A program made the position numbers and the translations under genes. This document shows, piece by piece, positions 57,502-64,000 of a DNA stretch of 64,000 bases (positions are counted from its first letter, which is position 1; each line of letters starts with the position of its first letter). Location: assembly GCF_016406125.1 (NCBI RefSeq), contig NZ_CP066339.1, forward strand, positions 2,418,001 through 2,482,000. Direction: 5' to 3'. This DNA is from Alicyclobacillus sp. SO9 (lineage in GTDB: Bacteria; Bacillota; Bacilli; Alicyclobacillales; Alicyclobacillaceae). Below the pieces are notes generated by a model. It saw only the letters and a program-made list of their open reading frames with translations, searched no databases and had not been told where the DNA came from.

Positions 57502-59538
57502 GTGACAGATTCATACTTTCCCTTTACCAGTGGAAGCGGCACGCAAGTAGATACATCTCAATGGTCTATGATGGCGCGTAATTGGGTGCCGACAGGCGTT
57601 ATTAAAGGAGCCCTCAACGAACTGGCCGTTACAGCTGCAGGCACAGCAATGAGCGTGTCCGTCGACACTGGGCGCGCATTCATCATGGGTGGACAATACC
57701 AAAATGACGCCAGTAAAGCGGTTCAAATTGCCGCTGCGGATGCAACCAACCCGCGTATCGATCTCATTGCGCTGCGCATCGACTGGTCAGCTAACACTAT
57801 CGGGATTGTGTACTTGGAGGGAACCGCAGCCGCTTCACCTGTCGCACCGTCACTCACGCAAAATGACATCTTGAGTGGAGGGACACGGTGGGAAATTCCA
57901 TTGGCGCAGGTTGCTGTCGCCGCGAATGCTACAGCAATTAGTTCGAGTGATGTGACCGATGAACGATATTATGCGACGGAAGGTACCATTAATATTCGTG
58001 CGTTCGGCGCAAAAGTCGATGGAGTCACAGATGATAGTGCGCCCCTAATTGCAGCGTTAGCATCAGAGGGGATGACCATTATTCTGCCAAAAGGTGTATG
58101 CCTGATTGACGGCGTTCCGGCATTCGGAACGATTAAAAACGTCCGCATCATAGGCCAAAATGGCTCAATCTTGAGGTTCAATGGGCCCTCCTCATTCAAT
58201 AGCCAAACATTATTCACGGACATGTCTCATGTTCAATTTGAAAATGTGACATTCGAGGCTCCAAACGCGCCATTGTCGGCAATCATTGGAAGTTCGACAA
58301 ATGTGGAATGGTTGAAATTTAGAGACTGTACCTTCCAAGATATCACTCCAACGTTTCTGCTTTCCGCAAAAGGACATGTAACCTTTGATAAGTGCACTTG
58401 GACTCAAACATCTTCACCCCCCTCCACATTAGCGCAGACCATTGGAGGAGTGGGGGAGGACTTCTATGTGATTGATTGCGGGTTTAACTTTGCCTTCAAT
58501 GGAGGGTCCGGCTGCCTTATCTCAGTCACCACCAATCAGCCGATTTTCCCGAAAAACGTGTGGATTGTAAACAATCATTTTATGGACGAAAATCAAACGG
58601 GATATCTGGTGGATGCAGCTGTTGACATCGAGCCAAATGGATCTACTCAACTTGAGAACATCAACATTCTGAATAACACATTCTACAATAGCAGGATTTA
58701 CGCTTCAGGAGCTGACCGCATTTCCATACGGGGCAATCGATTCAGGTGGACGAGTGTTGGAGTTGGGCAACCAAATTGGACGCAAATTCAGATATATAAC
58801 TCCTCCGCAACGGTCCCCCCTACCGGCACCGTCGAATTGATTGATAACCGTATCATCCAAGACACGATAACTTCAGGAATGGGTGGAACACCATGCCCGG
58901 TCAAACAAGTGCAAGCATGCGACCGCTTGGTCATCAGAGAGAATAGAATCTTGATGAACACAAGTGGAAATGCAGTAGGATATATGCTCGAGCTCAATAC
59001 TAGTTCCATTGAATCCATCATTGAGGAGAATACATTTGAACAAACCAACACAAATCCGAATGTGGTATTGATAGCAAATGACACCACCGGATCAAACGGA
59101 GATTTGAAGATTCGAAGGAACAAGGTCCGGACAGGACAATGGCAGCATTTTGTTGGTTTACTGGGAGCAAGCGGGAGCATGAACACTCTGGAATTCAGCG
59201 ATAACGATTTGACAGAAGTTGGTTTGTCGACCGGTACGAATTACGGTACGTGGCTATATAGCCCATCTGTTGTACCGACACGAAAACTTACTCAACGCAA
59301 TCTCAATTTTGCGCCCGGTGCATTAGGAGCGCCAGGAATACCATCGAGTGGCACTCAATTTACAAATCCGTTTTCGGTTCCGGCCTTTGTTTTTGTTACA
59401 GGTGGCACCGTTTCATCCATTGTCATCAACGGTGCCACAACAGGTCTCACAGGTGGAAGTTTTATGCTTAATCCAGAGGACACGATTACGTTAAATTACA
59501 GCGGCGCACCCTCCTGGGCATGGGCTGGAACCCAATGA
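57502..59538 (+). CDS. Tail spike/fibre with pectate-lyase-like beta-helix
   Basis: 678 residues, GTG with AGGAGGCGATA upstream. The N-terminal about 155 residues (MTDSYFPFTSGSGTQVDTSQ, DATNPRIDLIALRIDWSANT) attach to the tail tip. Then INIRAFGAKVDGVTDDSAPL starts a right-handed beta-helix with repeats such as FENVTFEAP, WIVNNHFMD, ISIRGNRFRW, LVIRENRIL, LKIRRNKV. Likely a receptor-binding or polysaccharide-degrading spike. Confidence 0.87.
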   Translation: MTDSYFPFTSGSGTQVDTSQWSMMARNWVPTGVIKGALNELAVTAAGTAMSVSVDTGRAFIMGGQYQNDASKAVQIAAADATNPRIDLIALRIDWSANTIGIVYLEGTAAASPVAPSLTQNDILSGGTRWEIPLAQVAVAANATAISSSDVTDERYYATEGTINIRAFGAKVDGVTDDSAPLIAALASEGMTIILPKGVCLIDGVPAFGTIKNVRIIGQNGSILRFNGPSSFNSQTLFTDMSHVQFENVTFEAPNAPLSAIIGSSTNVEWLKFRDCTFQDITPTFLLSAKGHVTFDKCTWTQTSSPPSTLAQTIGGVGEDFYVIDCGFNFAFNGGSGCLISVTTNQPIFPKNVWIVNNHFMDENQTGYLVDAAVDIEPNGSTQLENINILNNTFYNSRIYASGADRISIRGNRFRWTSVGVGQPNWTQIQIYNSSATVPPTGTVELIDNRIIQDTITSGMGGTPCPVKQVQACDRLVIRENRILMNTSGNAVGYMLELNTSSIESIIEENTFEQTNTNPNVVLIANDTTGSNGDLKIRRNKVRTGQWQHFVGLLGASGSMNTLEFSDNDLTEVGLSTGTNYGTWLYSPSVVPTRKLTQRNLNFAPGALGAPGIPSSGTQFTNPFSVPAFVFVTGGTVSSIVINGATTGLTGGSFMLNPEDTITLNYSGAPSWAWAGTQ

Positions 59539-59539
59539 T

Positions 59540-60535
59540 TTATGCGCTTTTGAGCCGGATTGGCTTCCCTAATATAAATGGGAAATAGCGATTAATAACG
59601 ACAACTCCAGGAATCACGACAAGGAGGGTGGTTATCATGACCGTCAGCCCAAAAAGATCATAGGCAGTTGGTGGATGAATGTGCAATGTGGAAAGGAGCT
59701 TCCCAGCGATTAGGAAGCCAACACATCCATGCAGCCCAAAGATCGGGAGTGTGTTTCTTCCTAGGTAAGTAAACACGCGGGACGAGCCGACTAGTTTAGA
59801 AATTGAGACTGCAGTGATTATGCCCGCAGCGGCCGCTAAATTTGCAACTATGTAATGAGCGAGATAGGTCGACCCAAACTGAATCAGGGACGGGAAAACA
59901 AATATACTTACATTTGTCGCTACGCTCACGGCAACTAAGCTAAACCAAGTACTCTTATGGAGCGTGATACTTCTCTCTCGAACGATGTTTCCAACACCGT
60001 AGAAAAGCATGAAATAGAGCGCTACATTAGCCGACCAAACCCAAGGGGAATTCTGCGTCTTAAATCCGTAGAATCCCACCAATAGCAATACTGCGAGAAG
60101 GAGAAGGTCGTTCTTGATGTACCTTCGTAACACGTAGTACACAATTTCAATGACGAATAGACACGTAAGAAACCAGAGCGGGATGTTGAAGCCAATCTGG
60201 TCCCGACGAGATAAGACGAGTTGCGTAAGCTGGCCACTTAAGGTGTGTCCGTATTTTGCGGGGTCCACTACAGAGGCCAAGTCAATGGCGATAATCGATA
60301 TAATCCCGAAACTAAAGTAGGGGATCACCAATGACTTTACTCTTGACTTTAGAAACGGCATAAATTCCGAATGACGCGACATTGAAAAGAGATATCCAGA
60401 CAGCATGAAAAACAACGGCATGTGAAATGAGTAAATGTAGTTGTAGGTTCTGGGTGGGATGGTGGTGTGACCCAAAATCACTAATAATATTGCGATTCCT
60501 TTGCAGACGTCGATCCAAGTTACTCGTTGTTTCAA
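59540..60535 (-). CDS. Acyltransferase 3 family membrane protein (lysogenic conversion moron)
   Basis: 331 residues from TTG 60535 with GGGGGAG 6 bases upstream; a TTG at 60541 abuts the site. TWIDVCKGIAILLVILGHTT and the motif FHMPLFFMLSGYLF are the acyltransferase 3 signature, with about ten TM helices. Leftward, opposite to tail and lysis genes, ending next to the spike stop. It probably O-acetylates a surface sugar in the lysogen, blocking related phages. Confidence 0.85.
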   Translation of the reverse strand: MKQRVTWIDVCKGIAILLVILGHTTIPPRTYNYIYSFHMPLFFMLSGYLFSMSRHSEFMPFLKSRVKSLVIPYFSFGIISIIAIDLASVVDPAKYGHTLSGQLTQLVLSRRDQIGFNIPLWFLTCLFVIEIVYYVLRRYIKNDLLLLAVLLLVGFYGFKTQNSPWVWSANVALYFMLFYGVGNIVRERSITLHKSTWFSLVAVSVATNVSIFVFPSLIQFGSTYLAHYIVANLAAAAGIITAVSISKLVGSSRVFTYLGRNTLPIFGLHGCVGFLIAGKLLSTLHIHPPTAYDLFGLTVMITTLLVVIPGVVVINRYFPFILGKPIRLKSA

Positions 60536-60573
60536 GTACAACTCCCCCTTGTCTAAGATTGTCTTCTTCTCTC

Positions 60574-60605
60574 GTCTGATGTAATTTCCTGCATCGGACC
60601 TTTTT
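60574..60605 (+). terminator. Rightward terminator before the lysis module
   Basis: GTCTGATG / CATCGGAC stem (one T-G pair), loop about 10 bases, then CTTTTTG. It lies upstream of the moron gene start, on the opposite strand. Confidence 0.65.
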
Positions 60606-60634
60606 GTTTGCCAACTTTAAAGGAGTGATGCGCA

Positions 60635-61174
60635 TTGAAAGAATTCCACGCACAGCCCGGTGACATTCTCGTCTACTCGGATGCAAAGAACGACATCGAC
60701 CGACTCATCCAGTTTGGGGAAGAATGCATACGCCACAACAAGGAACGTGGTCAGCCGATTGCATTCCACGTTGCTGTCGCACTCGGGGCATTCCACAAGA
60801 TTGAGGCGATTGCGTCCGGTGTAACAATTGACCTAATTGACTACAGGCAATGCAGTGTGTTCAGGCCACCGTACAATCGGACCAAAATGGAGCGTGCGCT
60901 CATCTGGGCCGCTCGTCAAAAGGGTAAACTGTATGGATGGGTTGGTGACATGGACCAAGCGCTGAGAGACCTTACTTTTAATCGTGTGCATCTACCACGG
61001 GCGTTCATTCAATGGGCCGACAAGAAGTGGCCCTACTGCTCCTACTTCGACGCTGGCTTCATGGTACGCGCTGGATACAACGATATGGTCTCAAAAGAAT
61101 ATCAGATTCCCAAATGGCCCCCACCTGACCCGGAGGCTATTTTTCTGTTGGTGCGCAGATGGCCAGTCAAATAA
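60635..61174 (+). CDS. YiiX/NlpC-like papain-fold protein
   Basis: 179 residues, TTG with AAAGGAGTGATG upstream. AQPGDILVYSDAKNDIDRLI, AFHVAVALGAFHKIEAIASG (His) and WPYCSYFDAGFMVRAG (Cys) fit the permuted NlpC/P60 YiiX-like family with swapped His-Cys order. It could act on peptidoglycan or lipid esters. First gene of the lysis module. Confidence 0.7.
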   Translation: MKEFHAQPGDILVYSDAKNDIDRLIQFGEECIRHNKERGQPIAFHVAVALGAFHKIEAIASGVTIDLIDYRQCSVFRPPYNRTKMERALIWAARQKGKLYGWVGDMDQALRDLTFNRVHLPRAFIQWADKKWPYCSYFDAGFMVRAGYNDMVSKEYQIPKWPPPDPEAIFLLVRRWPVK

Positions 61175-61194
61175 GAATAGACAAGGGTGAAAAC

Positions 61195-61509
61195 ATGGAT
61201 CCAAAGGTGGAAGGTCAATTGATCGCGGATGTTGAGAATCTAAAGGAGTGGCGGAGAGTATTTTCAAAGGATATTCACTCACTCAAGGATGAGGTCCACG
61301 ACGTGAAGGAAGAAATGTCAGGCGTCCGTGACGATATCCACGGGGTAGATGCAAAGCTCGAGACCGTGCTTGAAATGAAGGAACGCGAAAAAGAAGAGGC
61401 CGGGAGACGAGTACCGACGTGGACGAGGTGGACGCTGGGTATTTTAGTTTCATCAACGCTTATTATTGCGGGGTGGTTTGTTGAGTGGGCGATCTTCGTG
61501 CATCCGTAA
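61195..61509 (+). CDS. XhlA-like membrane protein
   Basis: 104 residues from ATG 61195 with AAGGGTGA upstream. Coiled coil (about 5-70: LKDEVHDVKEEMSGVRDDIH) and a C-terminal TM helix (LGILVSSTLIIAGWFVEW). This is the XhlA/hemolysin XhlA architecture, which cooperates with holin and endolysin in Bacillus phages. Confidence 0.8.
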   Translation: MDPKVEGQLIADVENLKEWRRVFSKDIHSLKDEVHDVKEEMSGVRDDIHGVDAKLETVLEMKEREKEEAGRRVPTWTRWTLGILVSSTLIIAGWFVEWAIFVHP

Positions 61510-61513
61510 GACG

Positions 61514-62002
61514 TTGAAAATTGTTTTCTGGCCAATTATATGGGTGTTCACAACATCTGAGAGAGAAGAGCGATGGCTGGCAGCCTTTTCAAAATGGTTC
61601 GGAGGAGTCCCAGGGTTCAAGCAACAAACCCTAGTGATTGCCCTCTGGACCATTTCTATTTTGACGGGCATTGTGCATGACCCGGGAATGTTGCACTTCC
61701 TCATTGTGCTGACCATCTACTCAGCCATCACACAGCCAATGCTGGCTATCGGGAGCGCGATTGCAACCAGACTGACGGCCGCTCAATCTAAGAGGTTGGA
61801 GGAACAGTCGGAGAAAATTGAACAACAGTCCGAGAGGACTGAAAGACTGGTGGAGAGTTCGATTCACATGCAGGAGGCCATGCGAGACATGATGGCAGTC
61901 CTGATACAGTCTGTGAGTCGAACCGAGCAACTAACAGACGACATTAGCGACGATATAGACGCCATTCGCGAGAATATTAAGGAGGATGAACATGTCACTT
62001 GA
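61514..62002 (+). CDS. Membrane protein with C-terminal coiled coil (lysis module)
   Basis: About 162 residues from a TTG at 61514; the frame is open upstream to 61466 and the start is uncertain. Two TM helices (QTLVIALWTISILTGIVHDP and LHFLIVLTIYSAITQPMLAI), then a coiled coil (RLEEQSEKIEQQSERTERLV). Holin-like accessory or anchoring role is possible. It overlaps the next gene. Confidence 0.6.
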   Translation: MKIVFWPIIWVFTTSEREERWLAAFSKWFGGVPGFKQQTLVIALWTISILTGIVHDPGMLHFLIVLTIYSAITQPMLAIGSAIATRLTAAQSKRLEEQSEKIEQQSERTERLVESSIHMQEAMRDMMAVLIQSVSRTEQLTDDISDDIDAIRENIKEDEHVT

Positions 62003-62522
62003 AACCGGCATGACAATGAAAACCTACTTTGCCCCTGAAGATGACACGACGCAGGTGTTTGTTGATTTCCTCAAAACAGCGAAGCAAAGCATCCACGTTG
62101 CCATCTTTGCATTTCACCTGCCCGCGGCTATGGATATTCTATTGCAGAAAAAGAAAGACGGGCTCGACGTACAGATGGTCATTGACCACCGAGAAGCGCA
62201 TGGAACGTATGAGCATCCGGAGGTAGTGAAGCTTCGGGCGGCTGGTATACCTGTGATTGAAGGGACAAGCCAGAAGGACGAAATCATGCACCACAAGTTT
62301 GCTGTGGTGGACGGCGAGTCTGTATTGGCAGGCAGTTGGAACTTCAGCGAGACAGCCAGCAAAGAGGACAACTACTTTGACATTGTGACTAACAAGGCGC
62401 GCGCTCAACTGTTTCTGAAACACTGGCACAACATCAACCAATTTATGCGCACCCACGACCAACACGATAATCCCCAGTTGCAAAAGGAGGCTGATTCGAA
62501 TGCAACCCATCAAAAAGGATGA
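61992..62522 (+). CDS. PLD-like protein with a single HKD motif
   Basis: 176 residues from ATG 61992 with AAGGAGG upstream. DFLKTAKQSIHVAIFAFHLP, VQMVIDHREAH, and the HKD motif HHKFAVVDGESVLAGSWNFS with ASKEDNYFDI. One HKD per chain means it should work as a dimer, as in Nuc-type nucleases. It sits between membrane proteins and endolysin. It could degrade host DNA or lipids at lysis. Confidence 0.82.
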   Translation: MSLETGMTMKTYFAPEDDTTQVFVDFLKTAKQSIHVAIFAFHLPAAMDILLQKKKDGLDVQMVIDHREAHGTYEHPEVVKLRAAGIPVIEGTSQKDEIMHHKFAVVDGESVLAGSWNFSETASKEDNYFDIVTNKARAQLFLKHWHNINQFMRTHDQHDNPQLQKEADSNATHQKG

Positions 62523-63642
62523 TGCAAAAGGCATCGACGTTAGCCAGTGGCAAGGAGCCATCAATTGGCATGATGTCGCAGCAGACGGCATCGTATTTTC
62601 CTACATCCGTGCTACCGAGGGCGTAGGTTTCACAGATCCCAAGTTTGGCCAGAACATGGCAAATGCAAAAGCGGCCGGCATCTTGGAAGGTGCTTATCAC
62701 TATGCCACGCCGGATGTGTCTAATGATGCGGTGGCAGAAGCAAAGTATTTCTGTGATGTGGTAGAGAAGAATGGCGGATTTGGGGAGTTACGGCCTGCAC
62801 TGGACCTGGAAACAGAGAGCGGTATGACACCCAAGCAACTGCAGCAATGGGTGAATGACTTCGGTAAATATGTGAAGTCACGCACAAACCGCGTTGGACT
62901 CCTCTACATCTCTCCAAACTTTGATAAGTCTAAGCTGGCTAATCTCGCTGTTGATGAAGAGCTATGGAGCGCAGATTGGGGCGTGAAATCTCCGTCTGGC
63001 TACTCCAACTTTAACAAGTGGGAATTCTGGCAGCATAGCGATAAGGGTTCCGTCAAAGGCATCAGCGGCCGCGTAGACCTCGACGTGTTCAATGGCGATC
63101 TAGCAGCGTTGCGCACCTATTGCGGCCTGCCTCCCGAACCGCCTGCACCTGTACAGCCTGCTCCCCACAAAGCACCATCAGCCGCTCCTCCCGTGCATCA
63201 TGTGACCCATGTACAGCCGACCAAGGATAAATACCCTGAGTTGCGCTTAGAGCGGCCATACATGCACTCAGACGCTGTGAAGACGGTGCAGAAAGTGGTC
63301 AATGCGTGGCCGATAGATGGCGTGTATGGGCCTAAAACTACGAAGGCAGTTGAAGACTTTCAGGATCATCAGCACATCACTAAAGATGGCATCGTGGGAC
63401 CTCAAACATGGGGCCGTATCCATTATGTACAGCATCACATGAAGGAGATCATGATTGGTGCAGTTGGAGGTGAGGTGTTGCATCTACAACGAGTGCTCAC
63501 TTTCTATGATTGTTCACCGGGGCCGAAAGACGAAATCTTTGGCATTCACACCCGCGGCGCAGTTATTAAGTATCAACACTCACGTCATCTTCAAGTCGAT
63601 GGCATAGTTGGTCCTCAGACATGGGGATCGCTTTTGTCATAA
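62500..63642 (+). CDS. Endolysin: GH25 muramidase with two PG-binding domains
   Basis: 380 residues, ATG with AAAGGAGGCTG upstream, overlapping the preceding gene. GH25 lysozyme domain (about 8-205: GIDVSQWQGAINWHDVAADG, YIRATEGVGFTDPKF, GAYHYATPD, PALDLETESGM with catalytic Asp/Glu, WSADWG, EFWQHSDKG, DLDVFNGD), Pro/Ala-rich linker, then two PG_binding_1 repeats, each ending DGIVGPQTWG. It cuts the glycan at lysis. Confidence 0.95.
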   Translation: MQPIKKDDAKGIDVSQWQGAINWHDVAADGIVFSYIRATEGVGFTDPKFGQNMANAKAAGILEGAYHYATPDVSNDAVAEAKYFCDVVEKNGGFGELRPALDLETESGMTPKQLQQWVNDFGKYVKSRTNRVGLLYISPNFDKSKLANLAVDEELWSADWGVKSPSGYSNFNKWEFWQHSDKGSVKGISGRVDLDVFNGDLAALRTYCGLPPEPPAPVQPAPHKAPSAAPPVHHVTHVQPTKDKYPELRLERPYMHSDAVKTVQKVVNAWPIDGVYGPKTTKAVEDFQDHQHITKDGIVGPQTWGRIHYVQHHMKEIMIGAVGGEVLHLQRVLTFYDCSPGPKDEIFGIHTRGAVIKYQHSRHLQVDGIVGPQTWGSLLS

Positions 63643-63667
63643 AACCATCCACTAAGGAGGAATTGCA

Positions 63668-64000
63668 TTGAATCCAACATTCATTCACAACACCGAGGTC
63701 GTTGTCACCACTGTTGTCGCTGTATTAGGTGGGTCCTATGGCCTGCATAAACACTTTTTCAGCAAGCTAAAGTCTGATTTACCAGGGGTCATGAAGATTG
63801 GCGGCGACATTGTGAAAGCCGGGGAGGACATTCTTGGCGTACCGGGCATGGAAGGCGTCAAGGCAGCCATGGGCGTCGAGGTGCACCACGTAGAAAATGA
63901 GCTGCAGCATTCGCAAATTCTGCAGACAGTCGGTTCTGTGCTGCATGCATTTGGAAAGGATGTCTCGCAGCTGAGCCAGAACGAGAAGGGCGGCATTGTG
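63668..64000 (+). CDS. Membrane-anchored protein, truncated by window edge
   Basis: TTG 63668 with AAGGAGGAATTGCA upstream; 111 codons are visible without a stop. One N-terminal TM helix (VVVTTVVAVLGGSYGLHKHF), then a hydrophilic amphipathic part (VMKIGGDIVKAGEDILGVPG, VLHAFGKDVSQLSQNEK). Follows the endolysin, so it may be a holin or lysis accessory. The antisense frame is also open here but lacks support. Confidence 0.6.
   Translation, partial: MNPTFIHNTEVVVTTVVAVLGGSYGLHKHFFSKLKSDLPGVMKIGGDIVKAGEDILGVPGMEGVKAAMGVEVHHVENELQHSQILQTVGSVLHAFGKDVSQLSQNEKGGIV

Larger units (their letters stand above)
14545..64000. mobile_element. Siphovirus-type prophage (left end to window edge)
   Basis: All genes from the serine integrase to the window edge are phage-like and in the usual modular order: lysogeny, early/recombination, replication, late regulator, head, tail, lysis. 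A tape measure gene with Dit and Tal and no sheath gene indicates a long non-contractile tail. No structural gene looks broken. At least 49.4 kb are visible; the right end (attR, the cotE 3' part) is outside. Confidence 0.93.

Noticed and set aside
1-64000. CRISPR arrays, tRNA or rRNA genes, insertion sequences
   Set aside because: No regular repeat-spacer array, no tRNA-like cloverleaf with CCA/T-loop, no rRNA sequence and no DDE transposase seen by eye.

Overview
The window is a piece of chromosome from a spore-forming, low-to-mid GC Firmicute, most like Alicyclobacillus and its relatives, running into a large siphovirus prophage. The host evidence is gene content and order: ymfK, a rodZ-like gene, yajQ, pgsA, cinA, a DEAD-box helicase, recA, recX, rny, ymdB, spoVS, a membrane dipeptidase and then the first codons of the spore-coat gene cotE. 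TTG, GTG and even CTG starts are common, and Shine-Dalgarno sites are strong. The species is inferred, not proven.

Positions 1-14.5 kb are ordinary core genome (envelope and lipid synthesis, DNA repair, RNA decay, sporulation). At about 14.55 kb the host sequence stops inside cotE: only about 26 recognisable codons remain, followed by a stop and, two bases later, the end of a large serine recombinase gene read toward the junction. Everything from there to the right edge is prophage, and its right end lies outside the window. The prophage therefore splits a mother-cell sporulation gene, the arrangement seen in sigK/skin and spsM/SPbeta, where excision rebuilds the gene during sporulation.

Prophage layout, left to right: integrase; a leftward lysogeny cluster ending in an S24-type CI/LexA-like repressor (14.6-17.9 kb); divergent promoters and small XRE regulators (17.9-20.5 kb); a recombination module of Rad50/SbcC-like ATPase, RecT and MBL-fold protein bracketed by two related HNH-type endonucleases (20.5-25.1 kb); small early proteins, a Rha/KilAC antirepressor, a DUF559 nuclease and a lambda-O-like replication protein carrying an internal iteron origin (25.1-29.3 kb); small early genes, RecU and an ArpU-type late regulator (29.3-33.4 kb); a late promoter/attenuator region; terminases, a portal-MuF fusion split by an intein, protease/scaffold, capsid and connectors (34.3-48.0 kb); tail genes with a canonical -1 frameshift in the chaperone pair, an 818-residue tape measure, Dit, Tal and a beta-helix spike (48.0-59.5 kb); a leftward acyltransferase moron; and a lysis module with an NlpC/YiiX-like protein, XhlA-like and other membrane proteins, a PLD-domain protein and a GH25 endolysin.

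The two most notable features are the split cotE gene and the 325-residue intein in the portal-MuF protein. The whole antisense strand of the intein encodes a Vsr/DUF559-like homing endonuclease with its own extended -10 promoter, ribosome binding site, GTG start and stop, all inside the intein boundaries.
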